Shown here: positions 48,271 to 59,695 of the stretch, piece by piece
Layout of the letters: the number at the start of each line of letters is the position of its first letter
How positions within the stretch are numbered: the stretch's first letter is position 1
Assembly: GCA_007922195.1 (NCBI GenBank)
Contig: ML681996.1
Coordinates: 20,373,044 to 20,437,043 of the forward strand
Source of the DNA: Podocnemis expansa
Taxonomy: Eukaryota > Chordata > Testudines > Podocnemididae
Reading direction: 5' to 3'
DNA: 64,000 nucleotides
The notes under the pieces: model-generated
Database searches by the model: none
Told to the model about the DNA's origin: nothing
What the model saw: the letters and a program-made list of their open reading frames with translations, nothing else
Made by a program: the position numbers and the translations under genes

Positions 48271-49149
48271 CATTTATAATGCAAATATAAGCTTTTTGAT
48301 ATTTGGTTGTTGTTATAACTGATACAACTTATGTTCAAAATTCACCAGTGAAAAACAGATGTGGTTTTTAGATAAGTGAAAATAATCAAATGTAGATAAG
48401 ATTATTTTTTCCACAATGATAATTCTTTATCTCTCAAGAATACATAACTGCTACTTGAGACTGGAAGGCACTGAAGGAAATGAAGGCTCAGGGGATCTTC
48501 AATGGAATTCTTCCAGTCCCTAGAGAAGGAAGATATAACAAGATAATGAAAATCAACAAGTGGCTCAGTCATTAGCATTAAGAGGAAGATTTTGGCATGT
48601 TTGACCATTGGGAGGCACTCATGCAATGAAAGTCTTCTCAGCAGATGGATTCTACCTGCGTATCTTGGCTGCCAACATTCTAAGATCAAGGTTTGCAAGA
48701 TTGATAAGAAGAGCTTTAATCTAGGAATCAGGAGACAGTTGGGAGAGACTTTTGCAATTGCTGTGCATTGTTTTAATACAAAGGAAGAAGAAAATTATGA
48801 AAATAAGGATACAGTAATTAAGGAATATAGACTGCAAAGAGACTATACTTAATATAGAGATGACATTTTATGAGGTCAGAAAAAAACAACTGAGAGTGCT
48901 AATGTCAGAATTCTGGACAACAAAATAGAGGAATGAGAATGATTGGTGCAGATGGCCAAAGTGGATATTAAGAAATATGGTGGAATAATACACATTACCA
49001 GAATACAGGTATAGAGAGATATGAAATAAAAGTAAATGTGGCATTTAAAAGAGTCAATAATCTAATAAGTTGTAAAGAAAGAAGTAGAATCTAAAGAAGG
49101 AAGGAATACTAATTTCCTAGATATGGATTGGAGAACAATTGCTGCTAAT
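48271..49149. other. Non-coding DNA, no feature recognised
   Basis: Short frames on both strands at 48.4-48.85 kb show no domain. The 5' part of the L2 relic is not recognisable here. Confidence 0.4.
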
Positions 49150-49407
49150 AATGGCTATGTCTACACTAGAGGGCTCAGTAAAGTTGACTTAACAAGGTCG
49201 ACTTAAAGTCAACTTTATTAAGTTGACTTTACAAAACATGGGTATTAAAGTCGATATACTGAAGTCAACTTAACCCTTAAAAGTCAACTTTAAGGGTGAG
49301 AGTTATTAAATCAACTTAATCAAATGCTTAATTTGACGTAATAAATGAGAAATGTGTCCATGAAGTTGCTTAAGTTGACATAAGCCTCCATTGTAGACAT
49401 AGCCAAT
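49150..49407. mobile_element. GGC-ended element, AAGTCGACTT subfamily, 3-bp TSD
   Basis: The element is 49153-49404 (252 bp). The ends GGCTATGTCTACACTAGAGG and (complement) GGCTATGTCTACAATGGAGG are inverted repeats with 12 identical leading bases. AAT is duplicated at 49150-49152 and 49405-49407. The interior consists of AAGTTGACTTAA / TTAAGTCAACTT palindromes. This is the shortest and cleanest copy of the family in the window. Confidence 0.88.
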
Positions 49408-49429
49408 GGTAAAACCTAGCTATTCCTGG

Positions 49430-50264
49430 ATGCAGTAGATTACACATTTCTTCAGCAACTAGTCAATGAATTGACAGGAAATGATGCTATTGTAACCTTG
49501 GTTTTGATAATTCGTGACATTATAAAAGAGCTAGTCATAGAAAATAACCTTATACTGAGTGGTCTCAAATTCATTCACTTTAAATTAAACAGAAGGATAA
49601 TCAGAAAAGATTGGAAACTCAGGTATTCACTTTCAAAAGAGCTGATGCTGGGATACTAAGGAACAAGTTAGTAAAAAGTCAAATGGATTGAAGAGCTCAG
49701 GCACTTAAATGTGGGGGAGGCTTGGAATTTCTTTAACTCAAAGTGCAAACTATCTGGAATTTGTACTCCAAGAACAGGTTAAAACCTGTGGTGAAGTGAT
49801 AAATATCAAATAGAATGAACAACAGCCTCAGAAAAGATATGAGGAGTAAGCAGACAGCTTGCAAGGAATGGCAGATGGGACTGATCATCAAAGGATGTTA
49901 CATCTTAGAGGTCAGAATTTGTAGGGATAAAATGAGAACTGCCAAATTAAACCATGGAAAGGAAATGAACACATATAGGAAAAGCTTCTTTAGTCTTTTA
50001 AATAATAATAAAAAAAAACAATATGAGAAATGGGGCTGCTACGGGGGTAAAGATAAAGGACAATAAATGTTTGTCCCAAAAATTAAATGGACACTTTTCC
50101 TCAGTCTTCAGTAAAGAAAAGATAGAACATAGGAGCAAAGACAGGATGACTAATGTGAATGAGTGCATAGAAATTGAAAGATCTGAATTTTGCAGAGGAT
50201 GATATAGAGGACTAGAGTAATAGAAAATTAACAGAACAAAGCGCAAAGCCATGCAATCAGGAAC
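49430..50264 (+). pseudogene. CR1 LINE relic, endonuclease-to-RT linker part
   Basis: The region matches, in order, the turtle-type CR1 stretch after the endonuclease. The 49471-49659 frame (IIKELVIENNLILSGLKFIHFKLNRR) resembles the GSSDHELIQFKLNG block. The 49815-50066 frame (KEWQMG...EVRICRDKMRTAKLN...FFSLLNNNKKK) resembles the KEWKMGG...EVRICRDKVRKAK...FY.HINKKK linker. The same linker precedes the RT in the 7.9-kb copy (AGATAGGAAGAAAACAAAGA). Stops interrupt it. The RT core is missing, apparently deleted. Confidence 0.75.
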
Positions 50265-50940
50265 TATCATACATACTTGCATATAAGCCAATCCATTTAT
50301 AAGCCAACCCATGATTATAAACCCCCAAAACTGGGGAAAAAAGCATGACTCATGTATAAGTCCCCCTCTCACATTCCTGACTCCTTCCCTAAAAAAGCCT
50401 GCCCTGTGCTGCCGGCCTCCATCTCGTCCTGACTCGTTCCCTAACTGCATCCTGTACTGCTGCTGCCACTGCCCCAGGGGTCCCCGACCCCCTCTCTAAA
50501 CCCCAATGCTGCTGTTGTTTTCCGCATGATCCCCAACCCCCTATCTAAACCCTGCACTGCTGCCACCACTTCCCCGGGGTCCCCGATTCCCTGCCTAAAC
50601 CCAGCACACTGCCTTCACTTCCCTGGGACTCCCAGACCCTCTCCCTATCTCCTACATGCTTGCTGCTGCTTCCCCAAGCCTCTGACCCCACTTCCTGATC
50701 CCCACAGACTGATGTTGGGTCTCCCGGGCCAACCTCTCCACCCAGGGCTACCTTACCTAGCCGCTCCAGAGGCCGCGTCGAATGCTGGGGCTCCTGCCCT
50801 GAGCATGAGCAGGACAGGTGATTTTAAAACTCCTAACTACTGTATAAGCCTGACCATAAGCTCAAGCATAAGCTGAGTCCCTTTTCCAAATGGGATTTCA
50901 AGACACAAAATTCTTGGCTTATACATGAGTCTATATGGTA
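50265..50940. mobile_element. Mariner-like non-autonomous element with C-rich minisatellite core
   Basis: TCATACATACTTGCATATAA on the left and (complement of right) CCATATAGACTCATGTATAA are inverted repeats continuing into GCCAA. TA lies on both sides (50265-50266 and 50939-50940), as expected for Tc1/mariner-type target use. The repeated ATAAGCC words are typical of a common vertebrate element of this kind. There is no transposase. The core 50430-50800 is a tandem array listed separately. Confidence 0.7.
50430..50710. repeat. ~50-bp C-rich minisatellite inside mariner-like element
   Basis: About five diverged units run approximately CTAAACCC, GCACTGCTGCC, ACTTCCCCGGGGTCCCCGA, CCCCCT. The TAAACCC and CTGCTGC landmarks recur at about 50-bp spacing. 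Frames at 50311-50499 and 50526-50876 come from the low stop-codon density. Confidence 0.8.
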
Positions 50941-51715
50941 ATAAGATTTTTTTCTGTTATTAGCCATGGACTTATCAATTAGAAATAACAAAATAGGAGA
51001 AAGATCTACTTGCAAATTGTAAGTAGTACCTATAAATTGCAAAATGACTATGAACCTCCATATGCTATGAATAAAAAGAATGTGATAAAATTAAAAAGCA
51101 AATGTGATCCTAGGTTGTATCAGATCAATTATTTCCAGTACAGACAGGGAAACAGTAATGCCATTGAACAAGGCATGTCATCTGGTAAAATCCCATCTAG
51201 TACCAGGTATTACCTCATATTGAATACTGTGTAAAATTCTCAATCCCCCGTTAAAAAATAATATTAATTTAAAGTTGAACAAGTGCAGAGAAGAATGAAT
51301 AAGATGATCACGAGACTAGAGAGCCTATATTATGGGAGGAGAATAAAAGAGCTTGGTTTGTTAAGCCTAGCAAAGCAAAGGCTGATAGCAAATAGCACTG
51401 CTGTCTATAAATACATCTGGGAGTAAATACCAGGGAGGGAGAAGAGCAATTTAAGAACAGTACTAGTCCAAGAACAGAAGTCTATAAAATAACTAGGAAT
51501 AACCATAAATTGGAAATAAGAAAATGTTTCTATCTGTTAGTGAATCGGGTTCTGGAATGGGCTTCCAACAGAAGAAGTAAGGGCAAATAACCTAACGTAA
51601 TTTAAGATAGTGTATGATAAATGTATTAATTGGACTATATGATGTGACTGCCTGTGATAGCAGGGGACTGGTTTTAGGAAATCTCTTCCAATCCTGTATT
51701 CTTAAATCATGCTAG
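50941..51715 (+). pseudogene. CR1 LINE relic, C-terminal and 3' part
   Basis: GATCCTAGGTTGTATCAGAT, GAACAAGGCATGTCATCTGG, TGAACAAGTGCAGAGAAGAA and TATGGGAGGAGAATAAAAGA match CR1 C-terminal coding DNA in order. The segment near 51640-51715 corresponds to the CR1 3' region but lacks the exact terminal repeat. With 49430-50264 this is one CR1 copy interrupted by the mariner-like element, with its RT core lost. Confidence 0.8.
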
Positions 51716-52070
51716 ATGAACTGCATTATCTGGTAGAATGGGAAATGAGATCCATGCTGACCTTCTTCTAGTAACATGGCATTTTTCATGCAAAATTGCT
51801 GCTTACAAATAACTTCATTATTCACCCTCATAATTTTACATTAATGTGTCTGTGGACTCACAGAAGAAAAAAAAATGTTCAGAACTGGTGGTACCATTAT
51901 TTTCTTAGTAGGACTCTGATTTGAGTCATTAATTTAAATAAAATGAAGGTAAAGAAATAGTAAATGCCATCATAGTAAATATCTAACTTCCTGTCTTTGA
52001 AAATGAAATATTGATGATATTATGGCCTCATTTCCAATGTCTTTAATTTATCAGAACTGGCCATAAAGCA

Positions 52071-52143
52071 AGGGCCTGATTCATTGTCCATTGATATTTA
52101 TGGCTGATTTTCAACTGATTTCATGGGCAATGGATCAGGTCCT
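52071..52143. repeat. Short palindromic amniote repeat (GGCCTGATTCATT foldback)
   Basis: AGGGCCTGATTCATTGTCCA on the left pairs with GGGCAATGGATCAGGTCCT on the right, with TTTTCAACTGATTTCA between. This belongs to the GGGCCTGATCCAAAGCCCA...GGGCTTTGGATCAGGCCC class. Confidence 0.8.
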
Positions 52144-52799
52144 AGACGAAGTGCTAAATTTATGAACCAGATATATAAAGTTTCTTCTGTAATCCAAGGT
52201 AAACTATATACTCCTAACATTTTGATATTTCAGTCATTCTTATCAACAGCTGAATGTGATTTTTGTTTAAAGCATCAGTATATTTTAATATACCAATTAA
52301 TAAATCCAGACCATCATAAGGCTTGTAAGTCTCTGAATGAGGCCTGTGGGATACATATTTCATCTTGCCCATGGTTTCTATTCTTGTTACATTAGTATTC
52401 AGCAACTATTTCAATGGGATGTCCCTAGACACTGCAATTTTGTGCACACATTTTTCCCCTTTATCCACCTGCCAGAAGTTCAGAATCATTATATCATACG
52501 AGTCAACCACAAATTGCACTATGCCCATTAACAGGGATTATTTGTCATGAAAGTTTCATGATATAAAGAAAAAACGGCACTGCATGTGAGCCACATTCAT
52601 AAAGAGCAGAAAGAGTAAGCGCGTATCAAAGAGCTGACTCATGCACATCCATGAGCCTGCCTCTTTACACTTTATAGCATCCTCTTTATTTTAGCCTTAT
52701 CGTGAAATTAGCTGCAATCTGGTTCACAGATAATTGAATCATCCTAAACAAAGGTAACATTTCCTTTAAATAGTTCTACAAAATGATCATTTAAAACCT
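52144..52799. other. Non-coding DNA, no feature recognised
   Basis: Short frames on both strands (up to 90 codons from 52123) lack domains. No repeat was identified. Confidence 0.45.
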
Positions 52800-52931
52800 G
52801 GGGTCCAATTCTGCAAATATTACTCACATTAAAAAAAATCTTGTAATGTAAAATAGACTCATTGAAATCAAGGACACTACTTGTGTCAATGGAAATTATT
52901 CTCATCAGCAAGAGTTGCAAGGTCAGGCCCC
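52800..52931. repeat. Amniote foldback repeat, diverged
   Basis: GGGTCCAATTCTGCAAATAT at the left and CAAGAGTTGCAAGGTCAGGC at the right are decayed complementary arms around ATTGAAATCAAGGACACTAC and TTGTGTCAATGG. It belongs to the same class as the copies at 28.5 and 52.1 kb. Confidence 0.55.
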
Positions 52932-53544
52932 TTTTTTCGTATGCTATATATCGTATGGAGATAAACAGGACAGAATGTATCTCTGTATACGATATATGAA
53001 GAACATACACAGATAAATTTCAATGTGTGGTAATTATATTCTACATGTCCAAATTCCCCCAGTTATTCCAACAGATCCTATTGATGAGACACTTACTTTG
53101 TCTCTGTTATATAATCCTGTTATGTGTGATTGTGCACCCTTCACTCCAGAGGTGGATGCATTTCTATGGTGTATCAGCAGATATGCTTTGTTAAAAATTG
53201 TACTCTCATATTGTTAAAAAAAGTGCTCTGCTGAAGGATCATAATCCACCCAGAATTACCTAACTCCCATTAACTGATACTACCAAAGATTCAGTTTAAT
53301 TCCCTATCATCTAGGATGACTTATTGGCTCCCGTGACTGACAAGTGTGATGTTCTGATCTTGCAGGTACAGTACAAAAGGGGATGAGGTGAGCTGATGGC
53401 TTCCCCAAAGCTGGCCTGCTCAGCAGAAAATGTAGATGCCAGAGCACCTCAGTCCAGGGGAGTGTAGGAATTCTGCAGGCTTGAATGTTGATGCTCCACC
53501 TCCTGAGCACACCCTCAGACCAACTCTCTATGATCACTTCGGCT

Positions 53545-54017
53545 GATGCTGGAACACAATGTCCAGTTCTGGTGCTCAAAATGCAAAATAGATGTTGATA
53601 AATTGGAGAGGATTCAGAGCAGAGCCTTGAGAATGATTAGAAAGTATGCCTTGCAGGAAAAGAATCAAAGAGCTCAAGCTATGTAATGTTCGGAAAAAAA
53701 AATAAAAAAGGGAAAGGAAAGGCTCAAGGGGCTGGCTTGATTAAACTATAAATACCTACATAGGGAAGAGATATTTAACAGTGGGTGCTTGAATCTAGTA
53801 GAGAAAGTTATAACACAATTCAATGGCTAGAAGTTGAAACTAGAAAATTCAAACTGGAAATTATCCATCACTAACCTTTTAAAATGGAGATTGACTGTTC
53901 TTCTAAAAGAAGCATTTTATTAATTATTTTTGTGAAAGTAACTCTGGGGCCTGTGTTACATAGGAAGTCAGACTAGATTACCACAGTGGTTCCTTCTGGC
54001 CTTGGGATCTATGAATC
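53545..54017 (+). pseudogene. CR1 LINE 3' end fragment
   Basis: GTCCAGTTCTGGTGCTCAAA, TTGGAGAGGATTCAGAGCAG, AGAATCAAAGAGCTCAAGCT and the diagnostic end AGTCAGACTAGATTACCACA, GTGGTTCCTTCTGGCCTTGG, GATCTATGAATCA are all present in order. This is a strongly 5'-truncated copy of a CR1 subfamily different from the 25.8-kb copy (CCTTCTGGCCTT versus CCTTCCAACCCT end). Confidence 0.88.
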
Positions 54018-54883
54018 ACAGTTACCAGCAGTCACACTTTACGAAGACTTGATGTGCCTTCACAGTACTTTGCAAATTGAAAGCATCACAATTTATAAAT
54101 ACCATGTATATAAAGACTAAAGATGGCCATTGACATCAGCATAAAACATGCAACACATAGGTATGTTTCAGAGTCATGCTGTGGCTGCAGGGGAAGAATA
54201 GCATAACTTGCCATCTACTTTTTTGCCTTTTCTGAGTGTGGAACTGCAGAGTGAGCCTGTTGATGAGGTATTCATCATACTTGGAACTGTTGTCAGGCTT
54301 CAAACATTGCTCCTGCCAATTTGCTATTACTTATGCAAAACTCAGAAGTTGAGTATGGAGAGTGAAATTCATTCCTGTTAAAAGGTTCAAAACAAGTCCT
54401 TTGAGGACTTGTGTGTAAGTCAAGTAGTGTCTGTGCTGACTCTCAGCACAGTTTTTTTTTCTCATCCAGAAAGAGGAAAATAACATGAGAAATCCATCCA
54501 GATTTCTAGCCACCATTTTATACTGTGTTTATTGTCCTGCCCAGAGGATCAATTAGGACTTAGCCCATAAAGTGGTATAGGCACCTTCAGAATCAAATAT
54601 ATTATATAAACACACAAGAGCACATATCCCATGATGCAGTTGCAATGAATAGCTCACAGTTGTGAGTCCACTTTTAACTCACTGGATTTTTTTTTAAACA
54701 AAATGAATACTCATCACTTTACTTTTATGTTTTCAACACCCACCAAAAGAAACAAATTGGCAGAGTGTATTAATAGAAAAGCTAGTGTTTTATTAATTCT
54801 TTAATTATTTGAATGTAGCTGAAATCATTTATAATGATTTCTAACCAGTCTCTGAAACTGACTGTCATGAAAAACACACATGG
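54018..54883. other. Non-coding DNA, no feature recognised
   Basis: No coding or repeat signal was identified. Confidence 0.5.
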
Positions 54884-55109
54884 AGTCCTGTGGCACTTTT
54901 AAAGACTAACAAATTTATTTATCACATGACCTTTTGTGGGAGAAAATCCCACCACAGTCACTGTGAAGATGGGGAATTTACAGAATGGGAGGAAAATAAA
55001 TGCAAGGAAGTGTAAGTCATAGGATCAGGTCAAACTGTGACAGCAAGCCAGAGCAGTTGTTAAGATTCAAACACTCGGAAACAGCATATAGAGGAAAGTG
55101 AGGTCAAAT
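54884..55109 (-). mobile_element. Penelope-like 3' UTR and terminus
   Basis: On the minus strand this follows the coding end at 55110. It contains CTGCTCTGGCTTGCTGTCAC, CATCTTCACAGTGACTGTGG, GGGATTTTCTCCCACAAAAG, ATAAATAAATTTGTTAGTCT and GTGCCACAGGACTCCATG, the same UTR found in the other four tail copies. It links the non-coding tails to a coding element. Confidence 0.85.
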
Positions 55110-55370
55110 TACCTGGTGTAATGAGAAAAATATCCATAGTTCTTATTTAGCCTTGAGGGAGTGGTGTCAAATCTGCATATAAATTCTAGTTCTGCAGTTT
55201 CTCTTTGAAGCTTCTATTTGTTATCCATTTGTTTGAGCACAGCTATTAACAAATCATCAATGAAGTGAGGAGGGAGACTGAAGTGTTCCCCTATTGGTTT
55301 TTTAATGTTGTAATTTCTGATGTCAGACACGTCCATTTATTTGTTTGTGTAGAGACTGTCCTGAGTTCAG
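55110..55370 (-). pseudogene. Penelope-like element, C-terminal coding remnant (end of GIY-YIG domain)
   Basis: This encodes the last part of the reverse transcriptase/GIY-YIG endonuclease protein of a Penelope-like retroelement. On the minus strand the segments are QSLHKQINGR (about 55.36 kb, the part of the GIY-YIG fold that carries the conserved Arg, here replaced), IRNYNIKKPIGEHFSL, and KLQRETAELEFICRFDTTPS followed by a short tail. The stop is TAA at 55112-55110. Vertebrate Penelope-like proteins end in this way (RQQRETAELEFICKF...). One frameshift near 55330 and one TAG at 55216-55214 break it. Everything upstream is missing or unrecognisable beyond 55.39 kb. It is the key to naming the whole tail family. 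Confidence 0.82.
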
Positions 55371-55587
55371 TTGTGGCATTTCAGCTGTTGACCTGCCTCA
55401 GGGGTGGTACAAAGAAGCAATGTTCCAGTGGACTTTGGGATGGGTTCTGGGTTGCTTGGAGGAGTGCAGTTACTAATGGCACCCTTCCAATGGTGCAGCA
55501 TTGATACCTGCCCTTGCTCAGATCCCCTGGACTGACGGTGTGGAGGAAGGCAGGGTGCTATAGCTATAGATTATGCATTAAGCATAA

Positions 55588-55890
55588 AGACTCTGGGCTT
55601 GTCTACCACAACAGTTGTATCTTTTTAGCTACACTAGGATAGTTAAAGCAATACAACCCTCTTTGTGAAGGTCCAGTTATACTGGTATTAAAGTTCTTAT
55701 ACCAGTACAGTTTATTCTTTTATGGGATGGGGAATAAACTTTACAGGTGTAAGACTCACTCTATACTAGTGTAACTGCAACCACTCTAGAGTTTGTACTA
55801 GTATAAAAATATCATAAAAAAAAGAGTCACATCCCTAACCAAAGTAATTATACTAGTACAAAATCTTGTATTAACCATGCTCCCCCTATG
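55588..55890. mobile_element. MITE-like element (GGGCTTGTCTACC, TACTAGTA-rich)
   Basis: It begins GGGCTTGTCTACCACAACAG and is filled with palindrome-prone words such as TTATACTGGTAT, ATACCAGTACAG, TATACTAGTG and TACTAGTATAA. The start matches the GGGCTTGTCTACAC-type ends of small reptilian DNA elements. The opposite end is decayed, so the boundary near 55890 is approximate. Confidence 0.5.
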
Positions 55891-58800
55891 CAGCCTCCAT
55901 TCAAAGTTACAACAAGGGGAAGTGTCCTTAAACTCTTAGCCCCATTCCACTGCCGCGGAGCTGAGCAGGGAGGGACACAATGAAGTCTGTGGTTAAGAAT
56001 ATATTGTTACCATGATATGTATTGTTAGTACAACTACATTAAGTGGTTATTACAATCAGGATGAGACAGAACTGGAAATAGTCGTTCAAAACAGCTGAAG
56101 TATAAAAACTTCACTTTTGATTCAATAGGAAAAGAATCTCTCCTGCTTCCCTATAAAATCATGTTTCACTCACAGCTGTTGAAGAGTGGCAAACGAGTGC
56201 TGCTCACCTCAATATGCACACGAGAGAACAAAAATCCTTTTGAGCAAGGGTTGTAAGAACAAAACACACAAGGGTTTTTTTTTCAGAACAGCATATGACT
56301 AAATAAGCACATAGATCATAGTTAAGAGTTAGTTAAGAATGGTTGTGTATCTACTTTGTTATGCCAGGTAATAAATTTATTCAAGCTGGTGTAACAGCTA
56401 TTTAACAGTACAAAATTTTTAAAACAATATATTGACTACTATTTCTAGTTATGTAGCTAGTTAGAGAAAATTTTTGTGGGCTGAAAATTAAATGATTAAT
56501 GTTAACCAAAACAAAAAAAATTGTAACCAACATTAACCAAATTATATATGGAACAATCACAACATAACACCCTCATTCACTTAGTGGCAGGGACATACGA
56601 TTTAAAGATGAATCATTTCATTAGTCCTTTAAAAAAAAGTCAAAGAATTCTATTTTTACTTTGTCTATTTCAATTTCTTTGAATACTGTGAAGCTCTAAT
56701 ACAACCATAAAGTAATCTGCACTTAATTAATCATATACTCCATCTCAACATCAGAGCTCCAGAGAATTCCAAAACTATACCACAGAGTTAATACTTCAAT
56801 TAACATACTTAATTTAACATTTTTATAAAAGCACTAATAGCAACTTTCTCCACTCAGATCTGCAGTATAAACTTGACTTGTTCTCTCACCCATGGAAACT
56901 TATGCTCATAAAAAAGGGGAAGAATTTCAGAGCTAAGTTTTGGTGCATGAACTACATGGAAGAATTTTGCGACCCATTATTTCAATAGCTGAGTTTGTTT
57001 TCTTTTAATCTAAAGACAAAGTTTGGAACTTGTTTTATGAACTGCTGTATACTGTCTGTCTTTACAAATTATGTTACAAAACCTGGCATATAAACATGCT
57101 TAATTATACAAAACAATGAGGCCCCAATCCCTCATTTTGATCGGTTTGATATGTAACTTAGCATTCCACCCAAAAGCCAACTCTAGAAAAGAATGATGTG
57201 TCTGTGTAAATCAGCTATGCCTTTTTGATTAGTAAAAACATGTAAATATTGAATACATCACTTTTTTAAATTTCCCCTGCCCATTCAGCAAAACTGTGAA
57301 GATGAAATATTCAAACATGGCACAAAAATTGTTAAAGAAAAATATTCAAATAAAATAGATACTATTGAGGTTACTGCTATCTTAAATGACTAGTAATAAA
57401 CCAAAGTTCAAACAAGACTCCATCAGTTCCCTCTTTGCCCCCCAGCCTCACTATTTTTCTGCAAGAAAATGCCATCTCCAGTCCTCTAGTTTCATCAGGT
57501 GCAACAAAGCCATAAATCAATGCTGCAATGGGTTTTGTTAACTTTATTGGTGAAACTGATTTTATTGGATAATGAAGTGTTACTGTAACTTAAGGTTTAT
57601 TAACAACTTCTCTTGTTAAATTCTGTATCTGTAAAATTATGCCTTCTCACCCACTTTGTTAAGTGATCGTAATCTCATCTTCATATAAGAACTTGGCCAA
57701 CAACTCTGTCAAAAGACACACATTCATATTCCTATAGGTCTACATTCTTTGCCCACTGAAGTCAACAGATAAAATCTTATTTACTTTCCTGATGTAGGTT
57801 GAGTCCAAGAAAATAAAATACAGCCACTGCTCCCAGTTCATGATCACTCTTTCCCTCATTTGACAAAATCTGGTTTTAACAAGTTCTTAACTATGGATTT
57901 TCAAAAAGCATTGGTGTAATGCTGTACATAATAGTAAAGCTCCCTTTGATGTTAACTGTATTTTAGCTAATGCTCAGTACTTTTAAAAATATCACATTTA
58001 AGCTTCTGTGATATAAAACATATCAGCACAACAAACCATAGCGTCAGTCATCTACATCAATTATTGTTCATATTTAACAGTTTCCCCTCATTCTTCCTCT
58101 GCATCTTATTTAGTGGGCTGAATGGAGAGCGTATGCCAAGAACACTAAAATCATGGGACTTTTAGTTTTCTACTACCTTGTAGAGTTTTCAGGTTTTGGT
58201 CTATGTCTGTCACGCTGACTGTGTGCAGATTCAATATGTACTAACCATTTACTGGAATAAACATAAGTATTAAACAGTTCCATTTTAAAAGTGGCTTTCC
58301 CATGAAACATTATAGACCTCCCCCCTCCACTGCTCACAGCCACAAATCATTAGTAACTGTGATCCTGTTTTTGGAAAAGAAGGTTTTTTGATACAAAAAG
58401 ATTTGAGAAAGTCATATTAGGAAAACCATGTACAATGGCATCCAAAGCTGGGGATGCGTAGTAAGAACCTTAAGGGTCTTAGAGATCAGAGGTTCAACCT
58501 AAACACGAACATAACATTCTAAAGTTGCCCGAGTTCTTATACATGGCATAGAATTCTTATATTCTTAGAAAGCATCTTTCTATGTTTCTGAACATCACAT
58601 AAAACACTTCATTAGGGTGAAATTGACCTTAAATTACAAATAATTCATATTTTAAGGGCCAAAGGGGAACTCAATCTGTTCATAGTCCTCTGCACACGGG
58701 TGAATGTTGCTCTTAATGACAGATCAACTCCTTATGATCCAAAAGAGGATATGCAATCTGCTCCTATTCAAAATTTAAGTTCTATAATTAACCAGAACTC

Positions 58801-59166
58801 TCTAAGGGGCATGTATTTGAGGATTTCTTCTGGGAGAAGATTTTGCACAAAATAGAGCTTCCTATTTATGTGTGAATCAAGTAAAATGGTTTCCCTTAAG
58901 TAAACATTAAAAACTATACTTTCCTTTAAAAAAATGAAAGAAAAAATGAGTTATATTGGTTTTGCATTAAAAATTTCAGGTGAAGAAACCTAAAAATATC
59001 ACATTAAACAAGCTTTTCCCCCCCGCTTTCTTAAAACATACAAACAGCTGAAGGACTTTTTGCCCTGAAACTTGAAAAAAATAGCCAAGAATGGAAAGTC
59101 ATGAGAAACTGTCTTCATGACTTAAAATGTTTTACCCTTAACTATAATGATCATTAAAGGGGATAT
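55891..59166. other. Non-coding AT-rich DNA, no feature recognised
   Basis: The longest stretch with very few open frames above 60 codons. No exon, RNA or repeat family was recognised. Confidence 0.5.
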
Positions 59167-59695
59167 CTAGGCTATGTTCACATGTAAACTCTTATTTTGA
59201 AATAAGTTATTTCAAAATGAGTTATTTCAAAATAAAATCCTTATTTCAAAATAACTTAAATTGAAATAAGCAAATATTAAATCGAAATAAGGGAAAACCT
59301 CAAAGTGAAATAGCATGTCCGGACACAGGACTTGCTATTTCACTTCAGGAGAGCGGCAGCATGGGAGATGTGGCAACATGGTCCCCTCGCTGGGCCATGC
59401 CCCCACCCAATATATACAAAAAGGAAGGCACTCTGAGAAGGAGAAGGACAAAAGTGTTATTTCGAAATAACCATTATTTCAAAATAACAGTCCGAACAGC
59501 ATTGTTTCGAAACAACCATTTCAAAACAACGGCTATTTCAGTTTCAGGTAAGGTTTTATTGTTCTGAAATGATGGACGTTATTTCAAAATGATGGTGTCC
59601 CATCATTTCAAAATAAAGAAACATGATGTGACAACTTTTATTTTGAAACAATGGTCGTTGTTTCGAAATAAAAGCCTTGTGTGGACATAGCCCTA
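59167..59695. mobile_element. GGC-ended element, TTTCGAAATAA subfamily, 3-bp TSD
   Basis: The element is 59170-59692 (523 bp). The ends GGCTATGTTCACATGTAAAC and (complement) GGCTATGTCCACACAAGGCT are inverted repeats. CTA is duplicated at 59167-59169 and 59693-59695. The interior is TTATTTCAAAATAA and ATTTCGAAATAACC palindromes with a central GC-richer insert (59343-59410, GCGGCAGCATGGGAGATGTG). The 68-codon frame starting in that insert is not a gene. Confidence 0.88.
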
